Assembly: GCF_000193635.1 (NCBI RefSeq) | Contig: NZ_AEKT01000005.1 | Span: 1 to 64,000, forward strand | Length of the DNA: 64,000 nt | DNA from: Weissella cibaria KACC 11862 | Lineage (GTDB): Bacteria > Bacillota > Bacilli > Lactobacillales > Lactobacillaceae | Direction: 5' to 3' | Part shown: positions 25,668 through 34,601 of the stretch, piece by piece | Layout of the letters: each line of letters begins with the position of its first letter | Position numbering within the stretch: the first letter of the stretch is position 1 | Notes under the pieces: generated by a model | The model's input: the letters and a program-made list of their open reading frames with translations, nothing else | Told to the model about the DNA's origin: nothing | Database searches by the model: none | Position numbers and translations under genes: made by a program

Positions 25668-25873
25668 GGTCGTGCTAGCGCACGAGCAAGGTGGGTGGGA
25701 CGTCTCCTCCGACAAAGCTCAAAACTTGGCAACCGAATGGCGCGGACGCCATCCAGCCGGGCAAATAATTCCCCGTAAGCCTTCCAGGTCGGTATGGGCT
25801 TATCCGGATAGCGCCGGCCATGCGGCATGTTGCCAAGGTTTTGAGCGCTCCGGAAACATCCCACCCACCTTGC
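25668..25873. repeat. large imperfect palindromic element, candidate structured RNA or mobile repeat
   Basis: GC-rich non-coding DNA. Two arms of about 45 bp, GCAAGGTGGGTGGGA... at 25686-25734 and its near complement at 25829-25873, share GGTGGGTGGGA, GCTCAAAAC and TTGGCAAC. Between them are further hairpins (ATGGCG/CGCCAT near 25737-25752). A short palindrome TCGTGC-TAGC-GCACGA (25668-25683) precedes it. Both strands have open frames, but these follow from the palindrome and lack ribosome sites. It could be a structured RNA, or a dispersed intergenic palindrome (MITE-like). No transposase, no target duplication seen. Confidence 0.6.
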
Positions 25874-25917
25874 AGCAGCTTAAGAGTTCTAGGCAGCGTA
25901 ACTGCGAAGCGATGTAC

Positions 25918-25943
25918 CAAAAAAGACCGCATCACCTACGGCC
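25918..25943 (-). terminator. terminator after the DUF6994-like gene
   Basis: On the minus strand a GGCCG/CGGTC stem is followed by TTTTTTGG. Confidence 0.5.
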
Positions 25944-25953
25944 TCACTAACTA

Positions 25954-26730
25954 CTATTTTTTACTGTCAGCCAAACGACTAGCACGATTATTCAAAATCG
26001 TCATTGCTGTCGTTAAAAAATATTGGGCATAAGCCATGCCATTTTCTCTGTCCATTGGCGTCACCACTTTTCTCGCCCTGTACAACACAATATCGGTATC
26101 AGTTGGAGCTAAGCGAATAAATTCATTATATGTATCGTCCGTAAAGAAATCTTGCAAGTAATTTTGTTCCACAAATTGACGCCATTGACCATTAAACCGC
26201 TTGAAATAAGCTAGACTCTTGTTGGTCGTGAAGACCGGTTCCGTAACCACTGCATTCGGTCCACCAAACACTTGATCATGGACCGCTTGGTAGAACAAAT
26301 CCGGAAAATCATGATAGGCGGCTGATGCCCCTTTAGCGGTATTCATATTCGTATGACGATGCCATTTATCATCGGGCAACGGCAAAAAATTGGCTAATGA
26401 ATGATATAGCTTTTGAAATTCCGTAAACTGTCTCTTCAGGTCATCCGTAATTAGTTCGGATGACTGGATTGCCTGTAATCTTGCGAAACTACCCTGCGGC
26501 ATATCTGCCGTCATGACAAGTCGTAAAACACTACCGGCGATTGTATTAAAAGATATCGTCGTGTCACCACGATAAATTGCTTTACCAGCCGTACTATAGT
26601 CGGTACAGTTCGGTGATAATGTATTTTCCCAATATTTTGCATAAAACTTGCGTGACTTGCCAGCACTGTCTGGATCAGTTGAGTACTTATCACCAATGAC
26701 TTCCGATGTAAAAAATAATTTATCCGTCAT
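25954..26730 (-). CDS. DUF6994-like protein of unknown function
   Basis: 258 residues. The order of visible motifs recalls DUF6994 proteins: DPDSAGKSRKFYAKYWE near the N-terminus, ISFNTIAGSVLR around 60, HTNMNTAKGASAAYHDFPDLF around 125, and a C-terminal helical part with FKRFNGQWRQFVEQNYLQDFF. DUF6994 has no known activity; it occurs in many bacteria as a stand-alone cytoplasmic protein. The match is by eye and remote. The gene is monocistronic, somewhat AT-richer than its neighbours. Confidence 0.45.
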   Translation of the reverse strand: MTDKLFFTSEVIGDKYSTDPDSAGKSRKFYAKYWENTLSPNCTDYSTAGKAIYRGDTTISFNTIAGSVLRLVMTADMPQGSFARLQAIQSSELITDDLKRQFTEFQKLYHSLANFLPLPDDKWHRHTNMNTAKGASAAYHDFPDLFYQAVHDQVFGGPNAVVTEPVFTTNKSLAYFKRFNGQWRQFVEQNYLQDFFTDDTYNEFIRLAPTDTDIVLYRARKVVTPMDRENGMAYAQYFLTTAMTILNNRASRLADSKK

Positions 26731-26831
26731 AACTATAATCTCCTTACCAAATAGCTTAACACATCGTAAATCGGTGAGTTCTTAAGTTGTGCATTTCCAT
26801 CATTAATATCTCTTATATAACCTACAAATAA

Positions 26832-26872
26832 AAACGACGGCTGAATCTCTATTGGAAATTCGTCGTCGTTTG
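26832..26872 (-). terminator. terminator after the acetolactate decarboxylase gene
   Basis: AAACGACG pairs with CGTCGTTT around a long loop, with a T-rich tail on the minus strand. Confidence 0.65.
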
Positions 26873-26886
26873 ATTTGTTTATGTGT

Positions 26887-27621
26887 TTACTTGTTCAATA
26901 CCGGTTCCGGTTGCTCGTCTTCGGCGGCGTGAATGTCGGCATCCAATTCCGACATATTGACTGCTTCATGCGCTCGGAATGATGCGTCATTAATAGGCAA
27001 GTGCAACTGGAAATCATCGAATATCGTTAATTCGCCGGTTAATTCTGCAGCGCTAAATTCCAAGACATGGCCCGCAAATTGGCGATCATCGCTAATAAAG
27101 TGCACGTGCCAACCAGCTGACGTGGCACCTTGATACAATTCTGGGGAATAGTAGCCGACTAACGTTCCCGCGACGTGTGCCCGTTCAAACGTTGGCTGAT
27201 TCTTAGTTAATTCGAGTAACGATGGGAATGGCTCATTCGCCTTTGGTGCGACGCGAACTAAAACTTGGTCCATCACACCATGTAAGACAATCGCTGAGAA
27301 GTTATTCGCCAAATGACGCTTCTCAATTAAATCAATATTAGCCATCGTTACATCAGATAGCGTGATTCGATCTGTCACATCGCGCCCGTCATGCACCGTT
27401 GAAAATGGTGTTGTGGCCGTTAAATCGGTAATGTGATTTACAGTCCCAGTTGCGTCAGCTTGATAAACCTCACCATCCAGGATTACCACTTCACCATCGA
27501 CGCCATGTAAGGTGCCGATTCCCGTGTCACCGTTCTTTAGTAACTCACTAAGCGGCATTGTACCGCCTAGTTGACCAGCTATTAATGCTTCTAATGTGCC
27601 ATGTTGATAAACAGTTGTCAT
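26887..27621 (-). CDS. budA: alpha-acetolactate decarboxylase
   Basis: 244 residues, the usual size. It converts 2-acetolactate to acetoin, draining pyruvate and preventing diacetyl formation; it also releases acetolactate from branched-chain pathways. Family motifs are VYQHGTLEALIAGQLGGTMPLSELL, GIGTLHGVDGEVVILDGEVYQA, ATTPFSTV and the zinc ligands in GWHVHFISDDRQFAGHVL. It is alone between terminators (the acetolactate synthase gene is not in the window), with GAGGGGG upstream of the ATG. Confidence in the enzyme identity is high. Confidence 0.95.
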   Translation of the reverse strand: MTTVYQHGTLEALIAGQLGGTMPLSELLKNGDTGIGTLHGVDGEVVILDGEVYQADATGTVNHITDLTATTPFSTVHDGRDVTDRITLSDVTMANIDLIEKRHLANNFSAIVLHGVMDQVLVRVAPKANEPFPSLLELTKNQPTFERAHVAGTLVGYYSPELYQGATSAGWHVHFISDDRQFAGHVLEFSAAELTGELTIFDDFQLHLPINDASFRAHEAVNMSELDADIHAAEDEQPEPVLNK

Positions 27622-27700
27622 TTCTACAACCCCCTCATCTTTATCTTCGATGATTATTATAATCCTGAAACCTGAACATAACTGAAAATTAGTCTTTACA

Positions 27701-27735
27701 AAAAAACGGTGCCAATCAACTGATTAGCACCCGTT
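27701..27735 (-). terminator. terminator after the topoisomerase pair
   Basis: AACGGGTGCTAATCA pairs with TGATTGGCACCGTT (one mismatch) on the minus strand, followed by TTTTTT. Confidence 0.8.
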
Positions 27736-27739
27736 ATTA

Positions 27740-30016
27740 TTATTGGATCTTTTTGAACGTTTGTGATTCACGTAGAACCGGTAGCTGACGCAATTGTACG
27801 CCGGCAACCTTCAACAAATCTGTTTCAGGACCGTTTAGAATGTAAACAGCGTCCAAATCAGCTGAGTTCTTCTTATCCACAAATGTCTGTGTACCAGCAC
27901 CGGCCGCTGAAGCTTGTAACTTAACGGCTGATAGCTTAATACGCTTATATTCTTCACCACGAATGGCGATAATATCAAAGCTCTTAATTTCAGTTTGGCT
28001 GACCAGTTGTACGAACAGCAATTCATCACTGCCATCCTTCACCGGATAAGCTTCCACCGTCTTACGCAATGTCTTGGTCGTTAGCTTAGATTCAGCCGTC
28101 GCAAAGCGCTTCGCCAAACCACGCTTAGAAACCATAACAATTTCCGTACCAGCTTCATCAAGGTGCTTACGCGTCGTCCAAAGAACCACACGGTCATCAC
28201 CAGTGTATCCGTTATCGGCAAACACAGCCATCGCTGCATCCCCACGATTATTGTCGCGTGCCTTGTACTTCTTCAAGCTAGATAGCCCAACTTGCAACAT
28301 GCGTCCGTCAGCTGTAAACATTTCCAACCAATCATCGTCCGTTGTTTGCAGTACAAATTGGATTTCATCGTCCGTTTCAACTTCGCGCTTATCGGTCATC
28401 TTGATGTAACCGTAACGATCAATCGTAATCGTCACAGGGTTAATAATGACGGTCTTCGCTACCTTAGCCTTCAACTCAGATTCATCACCCAACGTGGTAC
28501 GTCGTGACCCAAAGCCGTCCTTCTTCAAGGCCTTGATTTGTTCATCCAAACGTTCCGACAACAATTGCACACGCAAATCTGGTTCTTCGATATAACGCTT
28601 TGCCATCGCAATACGTTCTTCCAGATCAGCCTTCTCAGCCACCAACGCTTGCGCATCCACACGGTTCAATTGGTAAACACGCATTGACGCAATCGCATCA
28701 GCTTGACGTTCCGTGAAGCTAAATGATGCCATTTGTGCCGGAATTGTCTTCAAGCCTTGCAAGACTTGCATCAAGTCTGCCTTACCATCCGTATTCTGGG
28801 CAGCATGCACAATCGCTTGAATCAAGTCAGGAACTTGAATCAGACCGTCGACAATTTCAAGGCGTGCAGACGCCTTTTCCAAATCCGCCTTGTACTCACG
28901 CACAACCAACGTGTGTTGGAAGTTTGCCACTGTCTGCAAATATTGCATCAATGTGTAGCGCTTTGGCGTCAAACCATCCAAAGCCATCCATTCGAGTGAG
29001 TACGTTTGACGCAAATCCGTCTTTTGGAAAAGCAATGTCTTGGCTTGTTCGTGGTCATAGTTGTTCTGCAACGTGACTTCAATTCGGACCTTGTTGTTGG
29101 CAATATCCTCGTCCGTCGTGAAGTCATCGATTGACCGAATGGGCTTCAACTTACCATCGGCAATCAAATCCTTCACCTTATCGAGGTAAGAATTAATTGA
29201 TCCACCCATGCGGTATGGCACTTCGGTGATAATCAATGTGTTCTTATCTTCGTCAGAATCAATAATTGTCCCGGCATTTTGGAACTTCCCCACACCAGTC
29301 TTGTAGTATGAACGGACATCGCCGTACAAGGTTCCACCAGTTGGCAAATCAGGTCCTTGCAGAATGCTAATCGCCTTATCAAGCGTCATCTTTGGCGTCT
29401 TGATGTATTGCTTCAACAAACGCGTCGCATCAACTGGGTTGTGTGGTGCAATCGAACTCGTAAAGCCGACCGCGATACCTGTCTTAACCCCGTTAATCAA
29501 CAAATATGGCAACTTAGCCGGAAATACCCGTGGCATCCGCTTCGTATTGTCATAATTATCTTCGTATGGGACCAACTTTTCAGATAGATCATTCACCATC
29601 AATTGCCCGAAACGTGACAACCGCACTTCTGTGTAACGGGCCGCAGCGGCCGGGTTACCAGAAATGTCGGTAAATGAACCGTGTCCTTCGATTGGTGCCA
29701 ATGGGAAGACGAAATTTTGCGTCAAGTAATCAACTGACCCGTAATTATCACCGTGGGGGTGCCAGTTTCCCATCACATCCCCAACCACCGTCTGTGACTT
29801 CTTAAACTTTGCGGTTGGAGACAACTTTGCCATTGTCATGGCGTACAAAATACGACGTTGCACCGGCTTCAAACCATCCAGCACATTTGGCACTGAACGA
29901 TCAGAAGCAACGGCAATCCCGTAATTTGTAAATGCTTGCTTCATTGATTGATCGAGGTCTTCAACAACTGGCTTGTCGTGCTTCAAATCAATCTTGATTT
30001 TCTTTTTTGTCGCCAT
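27740..30016 (-). CDS. parC: type IIA topoisomerase subunit A (ParC-like, divergent)
   Basis: 758 residues, shorter than the usual ParC. RSVPNVLDGLKPVQRRILYAM opens the breakage-rejoining domain, and AAAARYTEVRLS holds the catalytic Tyr. The C-terminal region carries beta-propeller-like blades. The quinolone-determining region reads HPHGDNYGSVDY in place of the usual HPHGDSSIYE, so the Ser and acidic residues that contact quinolones through a water-metal bridge are replaced. No cysteine is present. It follows the ParE-like gene by six bases and would decatenate chromosomes with it. Whether this is the sole topoisomerase IV or an extra pair cannot be told here. Confidence 0.8.
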   Translation of the reverse strand: MATKKKIKIDLKHDKPVVEDLDQSMKQAFTNYGIAVASDRSVPNVLDGLKPVQRRILYAMTMAKLSPTAKFKKSQTVVGDVMGNWHPHGDNYGSVDYLTQNFVFPLAPIEGHGSFTDISGNPAAAARYTEVRLSRFGQLMVNDLSEKLVPYEDNYDNTKRMPRVFPAKLPYLLINGVKTGIAVGFTSSIAPHNPVDATRLLKQYIKTPKMTLDKAISILQGPDLPTGGTLYGDVRSYYKTGVGKFQNAGTIIDSDEDKNTLIITEVPYRMGGSINSYLDKVKDLIADGKLKPIRSIDDFTTDEDIANNKVRIEVTLQNNYDHEQAKTLLFQKTDLRQTYSLEWMALDGLTPKRYTLMQYLQTVANFQHTLVVREYKADLEKASARLEIVDGLIQVPDLIQAIVHAAQNTDGKADLMQVLQGLKTIPAQMASFSFTERQADAIASMRVYQLNRVDAQALVAEKADLEERIAMAKRYIEEPDLRVQLLSERLDEQIKALKKDGFGSRRTTLGDESELKAKVAKTVIINPVTITIDRYGYIKMTDKREVETDDEIQFVLQTTDDDWLEMFTADGRMLQVGLSSLKKYKARDNNRGDAAMAVFADNGYTGDDRVVLWTTRKHLDEAGTEIVMVSKRGLAKRFATAESKLTTKTLRKTVEAYPVKDGSDELLFVQLVSQTEIKSFDIIAIRGEEYKRIKLSAVKLQASAAGAGTQTFVDKKNSADLDAVYILNGPETDLLKVAGVQLRQLPVLRESQTFKKIQ

Positions 30017-30022
30017 TATTTC

Positions 30023-32038
30023 TTATTCCTCAATATGTGCAAATTCAGCGTTTTCCATTAGGAACGCACGACGTGGTGCCACTTCCTTACCCATCAACAA
30101 ATCAACTAGTTCCGTTGAGGCTTCAATATCATTCGTCGTGTATTGCGTTAAATGACGAGTTCCTGGTGTAATCAAGGTTTCACGCGTCATTGGGTCACCA
30201 ACTTCACCAAGTCCCTTGGCACGTTCAACCAACTTAGGGTCGTGCGTTTCCAAGTAAACTTGTTGATCACGTTCCGTGTAGATGTAATCTGTGTTGCCCT
30301 TTTCATCGTAATTAATAAACAATGGGGCTTGGGCACGATAGACGTGACCATTTTCCAATAATTGCGGCGTGTACTTTGAGAAAAGCGTAATCAACAACGC
30401 AAAAATATTGTCACCATCGGAGTCAGAGTCGGATGCGATGATAATCTTGTCGTAGTTCAACTTTGACTCATCGTACTTATCACCAATTCCAGCGCCAATC
30501 GCACTGAAAATCGTTGAAACTTCCGTATTCGCAAAAACCTTATCTGATGTTGACGTCAACGCGTTAATAATCTTTCCACGAATTGGGAAAATGGCTTGAT
30601 ACATGCCACCTTCCCCGTTAATCCGGGTACGCGTCAAAGAACCAGAGGCTGAGTCACCCTCGGTAATGAACAATTCAGCTTGTTCCACGCCACGGGCACC
30701 ACGCAACTTCTTGGCTGGCTTCAACTTCTTTGAGACCTTGGCCTTCATGTCCTTTGAATCTAACTTGATTTTTGACAAGTCATCAATCTTGCGACGCAAA
30801 GCAGCCCGCTCTAACGCTTGCTTAATAACTGCTTCAACATCAGTGATGTACTTATCCCACTCAAATTGACCTTGCTCGTAGGTAATCTTATCAATCGCCG
30901 TCTTAGCGTCAACGTTTGAGAGCTTATCCTTGGTTTGCCCGGTATATTGGGGCTTCGTATGGTTCGCTGAAATGATCGCCACCAAACCAGGTTGCAAATC
31001 ACGCGAATCAATCGAATCCTTCGTCAAGCCAAGTTTGTCAGCATAATTGTTCATCATGCGGCGCACACCAGCATTGAAACCAGAAACGTGGGTACCACCA
31101 TCAGGCGTAGCCACTGAGTTAACGAATGAACGTTGGCGTGGTGTTGCCCCGTCTGTCCAAGCAAACGCAACGTCCGCACCAATCCACTCACCCTCGTTTG
31201 TCTCAATCCGACCAGAGAAACCGTGAATGCCTGTAATCAGCTTTTCATTGTCTTCCTTCGATGACTCAAAGACATATTCAACATACGCCTTCAATCCTTC
31301 AGGTTCGTGATATGACACTTCTTCGCCAGTAGCTTCATTAATCAACGTAAATGATGCTTCGGGGTTCAAGAAGGCTTGTTGGTGCAAGCGGTCCTTAAAG
31401 GCCGTCCAATCGATGGCCACTGAATCATAGATATCTGGATCTGGCCAGAAACGCAATTCTGTGCCATGACTTTGACCATGAATGTATAACTTTTGCGTCA
31501 ACGTCTTGCTTGGCAATTGGTGATTGCGATTCAACTTAGTCTCGTAGATCAATGGTGACCGGCTCAACAACTTAGCGGCTTTATCACTCTTATCTTTAAA
31601 TGCTGGCGCCACTTCTGGATCCAACGTGTAGATATCTTGATACCACTTACCGTCCTTCAAAATCGTACCGACCGTCTTCGTTGACGTTGCCGTCACAAAC
31701 TTGGTTCCGATACCGTTTTTTCCGATTGAGGTCGTGGCTTGTTGTGTATAGTGCCCTGATGTATTTGGCACCGTCCATGCCATACGGTTGGTTGGCATTT
31801 TATCGCCATTCGCCGTCTCAGCAACTTCAACAGGCATTCCTTCACCGTTGTCAAAAACGGAATATGACCCATCCTCGTGGAAGGTGATCCACAAGTGGTC
31901 CGCTTTTTTAATTAAAATTTGATCGATTCCGTTATCAACGGCTTCCTGTAAGGCATGGGTTGGTGTACTTTTTGAACCACCATACATATCAGGGTTGATA
32001 CGAATTTGATTCAATTGATTGGCATTAATGATTGCCAT
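30023..32038 (-). CDS. parE: type IIA topoisomerase subunit B (ParE-like, divergent)
   Basis: 672 residues from the ATG at 32038, with GGAGGT upstream. The GHKL ATPase motifs are HALQEAVDNGID, VFDNGEGMPV and TSIGKNGIGTKF; the transducer domain contains QRSFVNSVATPDGGTH. The TOPRIM motifs are ITEGDSASGS and SDSDSDGDN. Against usual ParE, NPDMYGG replaces RPGMYIG and the C-terminus ends PRRAFLMENAEFAHIEE. The length is typical. It forms an operon with the subunit A gene. Function is clear at the level of an ATP-dependent type IIA topoisomerase; the ParE name is by gene order and ATPase-TOPRIM layout. Confidence 0.8.
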   Translation of the reverse strand: MAIINANQLNQIRINPDMYGGSKSTPTHALQEAVDNGIDQILIKKADHLWITFHEDGSYSVFDNGEGMPVEVAETANGDKMPTNRMAWTVPNTSGHYTQQATTSIGKNGIGTKFVTATSTKTVGTILKDGKWYQDIYTLDPEVAPAFKDKSDKAAKLLSRSPLIYETKLNRNHQLPSKTLTQKLYIHGQSHGTELRFWPDPDIYDSVAIDWTAFKDRLHQQAFLNPEASFTLINEATGEEVSYHEPEGLKAYVEYVFESSKEDNEKLITGIHGFSGRIETNEGEWIGADVAFAWTDGATPRQRSFVNSVATPDGGTHVSGFNAGVRRMMNNYADKLGLTKDSIDSRDLQPGLVAIISANHTKPQYTGQTKDKLSNVDAKTAIDKITYEQGQFEWDKYITDVEAVIKQALERAALRRKIDDLSKIKLDSKDMKAKVSKKLKPAKKLRGARGVEQAELFITEGDSASGSLTRTRINGEGGMYQAIFPIRGKIINALTSTSDKVFANTEVSTIFSAIGAGIGDKYDESKLNYDKIIIASDSDSDGDNIFALLITLFSKYTPQLLENGHVYRAQAPLFINYDEKGNTDYIYTERDQQVYLETHDPKLVERAKGLGEVGDPMTRETLITPGTRHLTQYTTNDIEASTELVDLLMGKEVAPRRAFLMENAEFAHIEE

Positions 32039-32053
32039 TAGTTCTACCTCCAT

Positions 32054-32339
32054 TTATATGTATCGCATGTGAAAACACACGTCTATTGGCGCAACATCAA
32101 CGCCTTATTTACGACAGTCCGCATGTGCAAAACTGTGCATTCAAGTCTCAGCCTGTACTATGATACCAGTCTTATCGGGTTTTGATAATACAGTTTGAAC
32201 AATATTTAGCGATTTGTAAAGGTATTCAGTGTTTCTGGACTGGGACTTTCACATTAACAGACAAGCTAAAAAGCCCTCTACATCAGCAGAAAGCTTTCCT
32301 TAATGTTTAAGTATAACCTAATAACCATAACACAGAATG
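32054..32339. other. intergenic region upstream of parE
   Basis: About 290 bp without a supported gene. It holds the promoter region of parE on the minus strand (a TGG-TATCAT extended -10-like element near 32160) and AT-rich sequence towards trxA. No repeat or RNA is evident. Confidence 0.4.
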
Positions 32340-32370
32340 AAAAAAGAACCAGCATTAATTTGCTGGTTCT
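32340..32370 (-). terminator. terminator after trxA
   Basis: AGAACCAGCA pairs with TGCTGGTTCT, followed on the minus strand by TTTTTTCATT. Confidence 0.85.
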
Positions 32371-32378
32371 TAATCAAG

Positions 32379-32693
32379 TTAGGCTGTGTACTTAGCCAAA
32401 ATAGCTTCTAGTTGGTGGGCTGGTGTGAAACCAGTCAAACGCTCAACCACTTCGCCATCTTTCTTAACAAGCAACGTTGGAATTGCCATGATACCGAACT
32501 CTTGTGCGGTTGCTGGGTTTTGATCCACGTCCATCTTGTTGAATGTTACTTCAGGCATTGTTTCGGCCACCGTCTCAACGACTGGTGACTGCATACGACA
32601 TGGGCCACACCAAGTTGCCCAGAAATCGGTCAACGTTACACCGGTATCGGTTGCATCTGCAAAGTTTGCGTCTGTAATATCTTGTACTGCCAT
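32379..32693 (-). CDS. trxA: thioredoxin
   Basis: 104 residues, the normal thioredoxin length. The redox site is TWCGPCRM around residues 27-34, the conserved Asp in DATDTGVTLTDFWATW and the cis-Pro in AIPTLLVKKDG are present, and the C-terminus ends in a helix. It reduces protein disulfides in the cytoplasm using thioredoxin reductase. It keeps its two catalytic cysteines in a genome segment where other proteins have almost none. GGAGG precedes the start. Its own terminator separates it from parE. Confidence 0.97.
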   Translation of the reverse strand: MAVQDITDANFADATDTGVTLTDFWATWCGPCRMQSPVVETVAETMPEVTFNKMDVDQNPATAQEFGIMAIPTLLVKKDGEVVERLTGFTPAHQLEAILAKYTA

Positions 32694-32774
32694 ATTAACA
32701 GCCTCCTCATTGTTTTCTAATTTAAAGTTAGTATAACGCTAAAATCCGAAATTGTCGACAGCTGCCTCATGATA

Positions 32775-33176
32775 TTAATCATAATCGCTTGCGTTACCTT
32801 CGTCATCGCCAGCCATAATTTCTGCCGCAATTAGCGGTTCAATGTCATCTACTAGAGCCTGATTGTCATCATCATTCTCATGCGCAATAATCTCGCCACC
32901 AATAATTGGCAACAAGTCATCCGTGCCACCATTACGGGTTGGCCCACCCTCGACTGTCGCGTTAACCGGCGTCTCCTGCCTTACTTCCTCACCTGTGGGC
33001 CGGCCAGCCCACCAAACTGACCCGCCGAGCATCAAAACACCGACCCCAATCGATTTCAAAGCAAAGCCCGTTACGGCGCCATCCCCCATCAATAAACCAA
33101 GTACCAAACTAATCAGCCCAACTGCCAAGATGAGCACACCCAAAACCATGCCAGCCAACATCAACAAATATCCCAT
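32775..33176 (-). CDS. small membrane protein with acidic cytoplasmic tail
   Basis: 133 residues from the ATG at 33176, with GGAGG upstream (an in-frame TTG at 33182 is overridden). Two hydrophobic segments (YLLMLAGMVLGVLILAVGLISLVLGLLM and SIGVGVLMLGGSVWWAG) are followed by about 80 acidic, Asn/Asp-rich residues (HENDDDNQALVDDIEPLIAAEIMAGDDEGN). No recognised family; the tail looks disordered. It lies between trxA and the InlB-repeat-like gene on the same strand. Confidence 0.6.
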   Translation of the reverse strand: MGYLLMLAGMVLGVLILAVGLISLVLGLLMGDGAVTGFALKSIGVGVLMLGGSVWWAGRPTGEEVRQETPVNATVEGGPTRNGGTDDLLPIIGGEIIAHENDDDNQALVDDIEPLIAAEIMAGDDEGNASDYD

Positions 33177-33218
33177 GGCCAACCACCTCCATTTGTCTCC
33201 ATCTTAGCACACATCCCC

Positions 33219-33926
33219 TTACCGCTCACGCCAGCACGCATACGCATGAATGACGTGATGACTTGGACAGTGTCTGGCCACTAAATGTTGTACTTTCTGC
33301 CAATGGTGACCAATATGCAAGCGCCAGCCATCAAACCGATAGCCTGGCCGATGGGGTTGTTCAAACGTGGCCTCGGGCACCTGCTCACCTGGTAACGCCG
33401 TAACTTGCACGCGTGGATTACTAGTTGTAAATTTGCCTAACCCGGCATCTAACTGAAAGACCGCGAGTTTTTGACGTGGCATAAATAACTTAATTTTCGT
33501 TGTTCCGCGTAGCTTCACGTCATGATAAATCACATTTTTAATGGTCAATTCACCTGCATAACCAACCTGGTTCCGCCCGTCAACCTGTTTCGTAGTTTGG
33601 TGCGCTTGTTTCAACGTTGCATGTGTTTGATGCACCGTGAGTAACTGTGGTTTCCCTAAACCGGTAATTTGATACCCCGCACTCCCGGTTAAGCCGTATG
33701 CTGCTAGCAAGGCATTGAGTTCTTGATAACTCACCCGGTAACTGGGTAACATCAAGGTCGTCGGCAAATTGATAGTCGTTGCACGGCCAGCCAGTGTATA
33801 GGCCGTAATCGGCTCCGTTTGCCGTAAAATTTCAGTATTCGACATGACCGTCACGGCTTGTACATCATCACCGACTAAAAACGCCAAGCAAACTGTCAAA
33901 AACAATAACATATACGCGCGTATCAT
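33219..33926 (-). CDS. secreted protein with InlB-type repeat-like segment
   Basis: About 235 residues from the ATG at 33926 (MIRAYMLLFLTVCLAFLVGDDVQA is a signal peptide); GGGGG lies at good spacing, and an ATG at 33932 is too close. The central part has many beta-strand-like stretches. Near the C-terminus, PGEQVPEATFEQPHRPGYRFDGWRL resembles one Listeria-Bacteroides (InlB B-repeat/Flg_new) unit. No LPxTG sorting signal is present, so it is probably released or held by other contacts. The gene has no close operon partner. Role at the surface is unknown. Confidence 0.55.
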   Translation of the reverse strand: MIRAYMLLFLTVCLAFLVGDDVQAVTVMSNTEILRQTEPITAYTLAGRATTINLPTTLMLPSYRVSYQELNALLAAYGLTGSAGYQITGLGKPQLLTVHQTHATLKQAHQTTKQVDGRNQVGYAGELTIKNVIYHDVKLRGTTKIKLFMPRQKLAVFQLDAGLGKFTTSNPRVQVTALPGEQVPEATFEQPHRPGYRFDGWRLHIGHHWQKVQHLVARHCPSHHVIHAYACWRER

Positions 33927-33990
33927 CGTCATCGCCCCCTTCAGATGATACAAAAAAGGCCGCAATCGTCACCGACTACCGCCTCATCAC

Positions 33991-34464
33991 TTATACTTCC
34001 TCCGTAACCACACCTTGATCATCAATCAAGACAGAGTTGATACCTTGGTTACCAAAGAACTTTACTGATTCAAATTCTAATTTCAAGACAACAAAGGTTT
34101 CCTTTGCGCCACCAACGACTTCGGTCCATTCTGGAATTTGATTATCCAACAATGGCAAAACATCATCAATGGCCTTATCCGTTAAATGAATTTGCGCCTT
34201 ATTTGACGTCACGACTCCGTTATCATCATCGGTTGGCACCGTCGTGGATGATACGTGCGGGTTCGCTTCAATTTCAGCCATTTTGTTTGAATTACGTGGC
34301 GTTATGATATAGATATAGTTTGTAAATTCATCTGGCATCAGATAAAAGACATCACGGTTAGATGGGCGATTATTCACACAAGTTGCCAAATTCAAGACGT
34401 GTGAATCACGCAAGTATTTTTCCAATAGTTCAGATTGTGTCGCAGTTGCTGTTGTCATGTTCAT
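33991..34464 (-). CDS. pyridoxamine 5'-phosphate oxidase-family flavin-binding protein
   Basis: 157 residues of the FMN-binding split-barrel fold: LEKYLRDSHVLNLATCVNNRPSNRDVFYLMPDEFTNYIYIIT, with SNKMAEIEANPHVSSTTVPTD as the following strand-turn typical of PNPOx-like 'general stress protein 26' proteins. Such proteins bind FMN, F420 or haem and reduce small compounds. The usual catalytic PNPOx residues are not all present, so vitamin B6 oxidation is unlikely. The start at 34464 or 34458 follows AAAGGA. No operon context. Confidence 0.7.
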   Translation of the reverse strand: MNMTTATATQSELLEKYLRDSHVLNLATCVNNRPSNRDVFYLMPDEFTNYIYIITPRNSNKMAEIEANPHVSSTTVPTDDDNGVVTSNKAQIHLTDKAIDDVLPLLDNQIPEWTEVVGGAKETFVVLKLEFESVKFFGNQGINSVLIDDQGVVTEEV

Positions 34465-34554
34465 TTCTTCCTTTCATATTCCCTGTTTACCGTTTATTAT
34501 ACTGATTCAGCCATATAAATGCCGGTACCAAGCTTGGAAGAGTTTGTGAAGAAT

Positions 34555-34590
34555 AGAAAAAGACTGATTCTTGACACAGAATCAGTCTTT
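34555..34590 (-). terminator. terminator after mutS2
   Basis: AAAGACTGATTCT pairs with a GAATCAGTCTTT stem, followed on the minus strand by TTTTTCTATTC. Confidence 0.85.
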
Positions 34591-34601
34591 CTTCATTTTG
34601 A

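Noticed and set aside
25672-25950. Open frames on both strands through the palindromic element
   Set aside because: They follow from the inverted repeat, have no ribosome site, and the two strands mirror each other in sequence.
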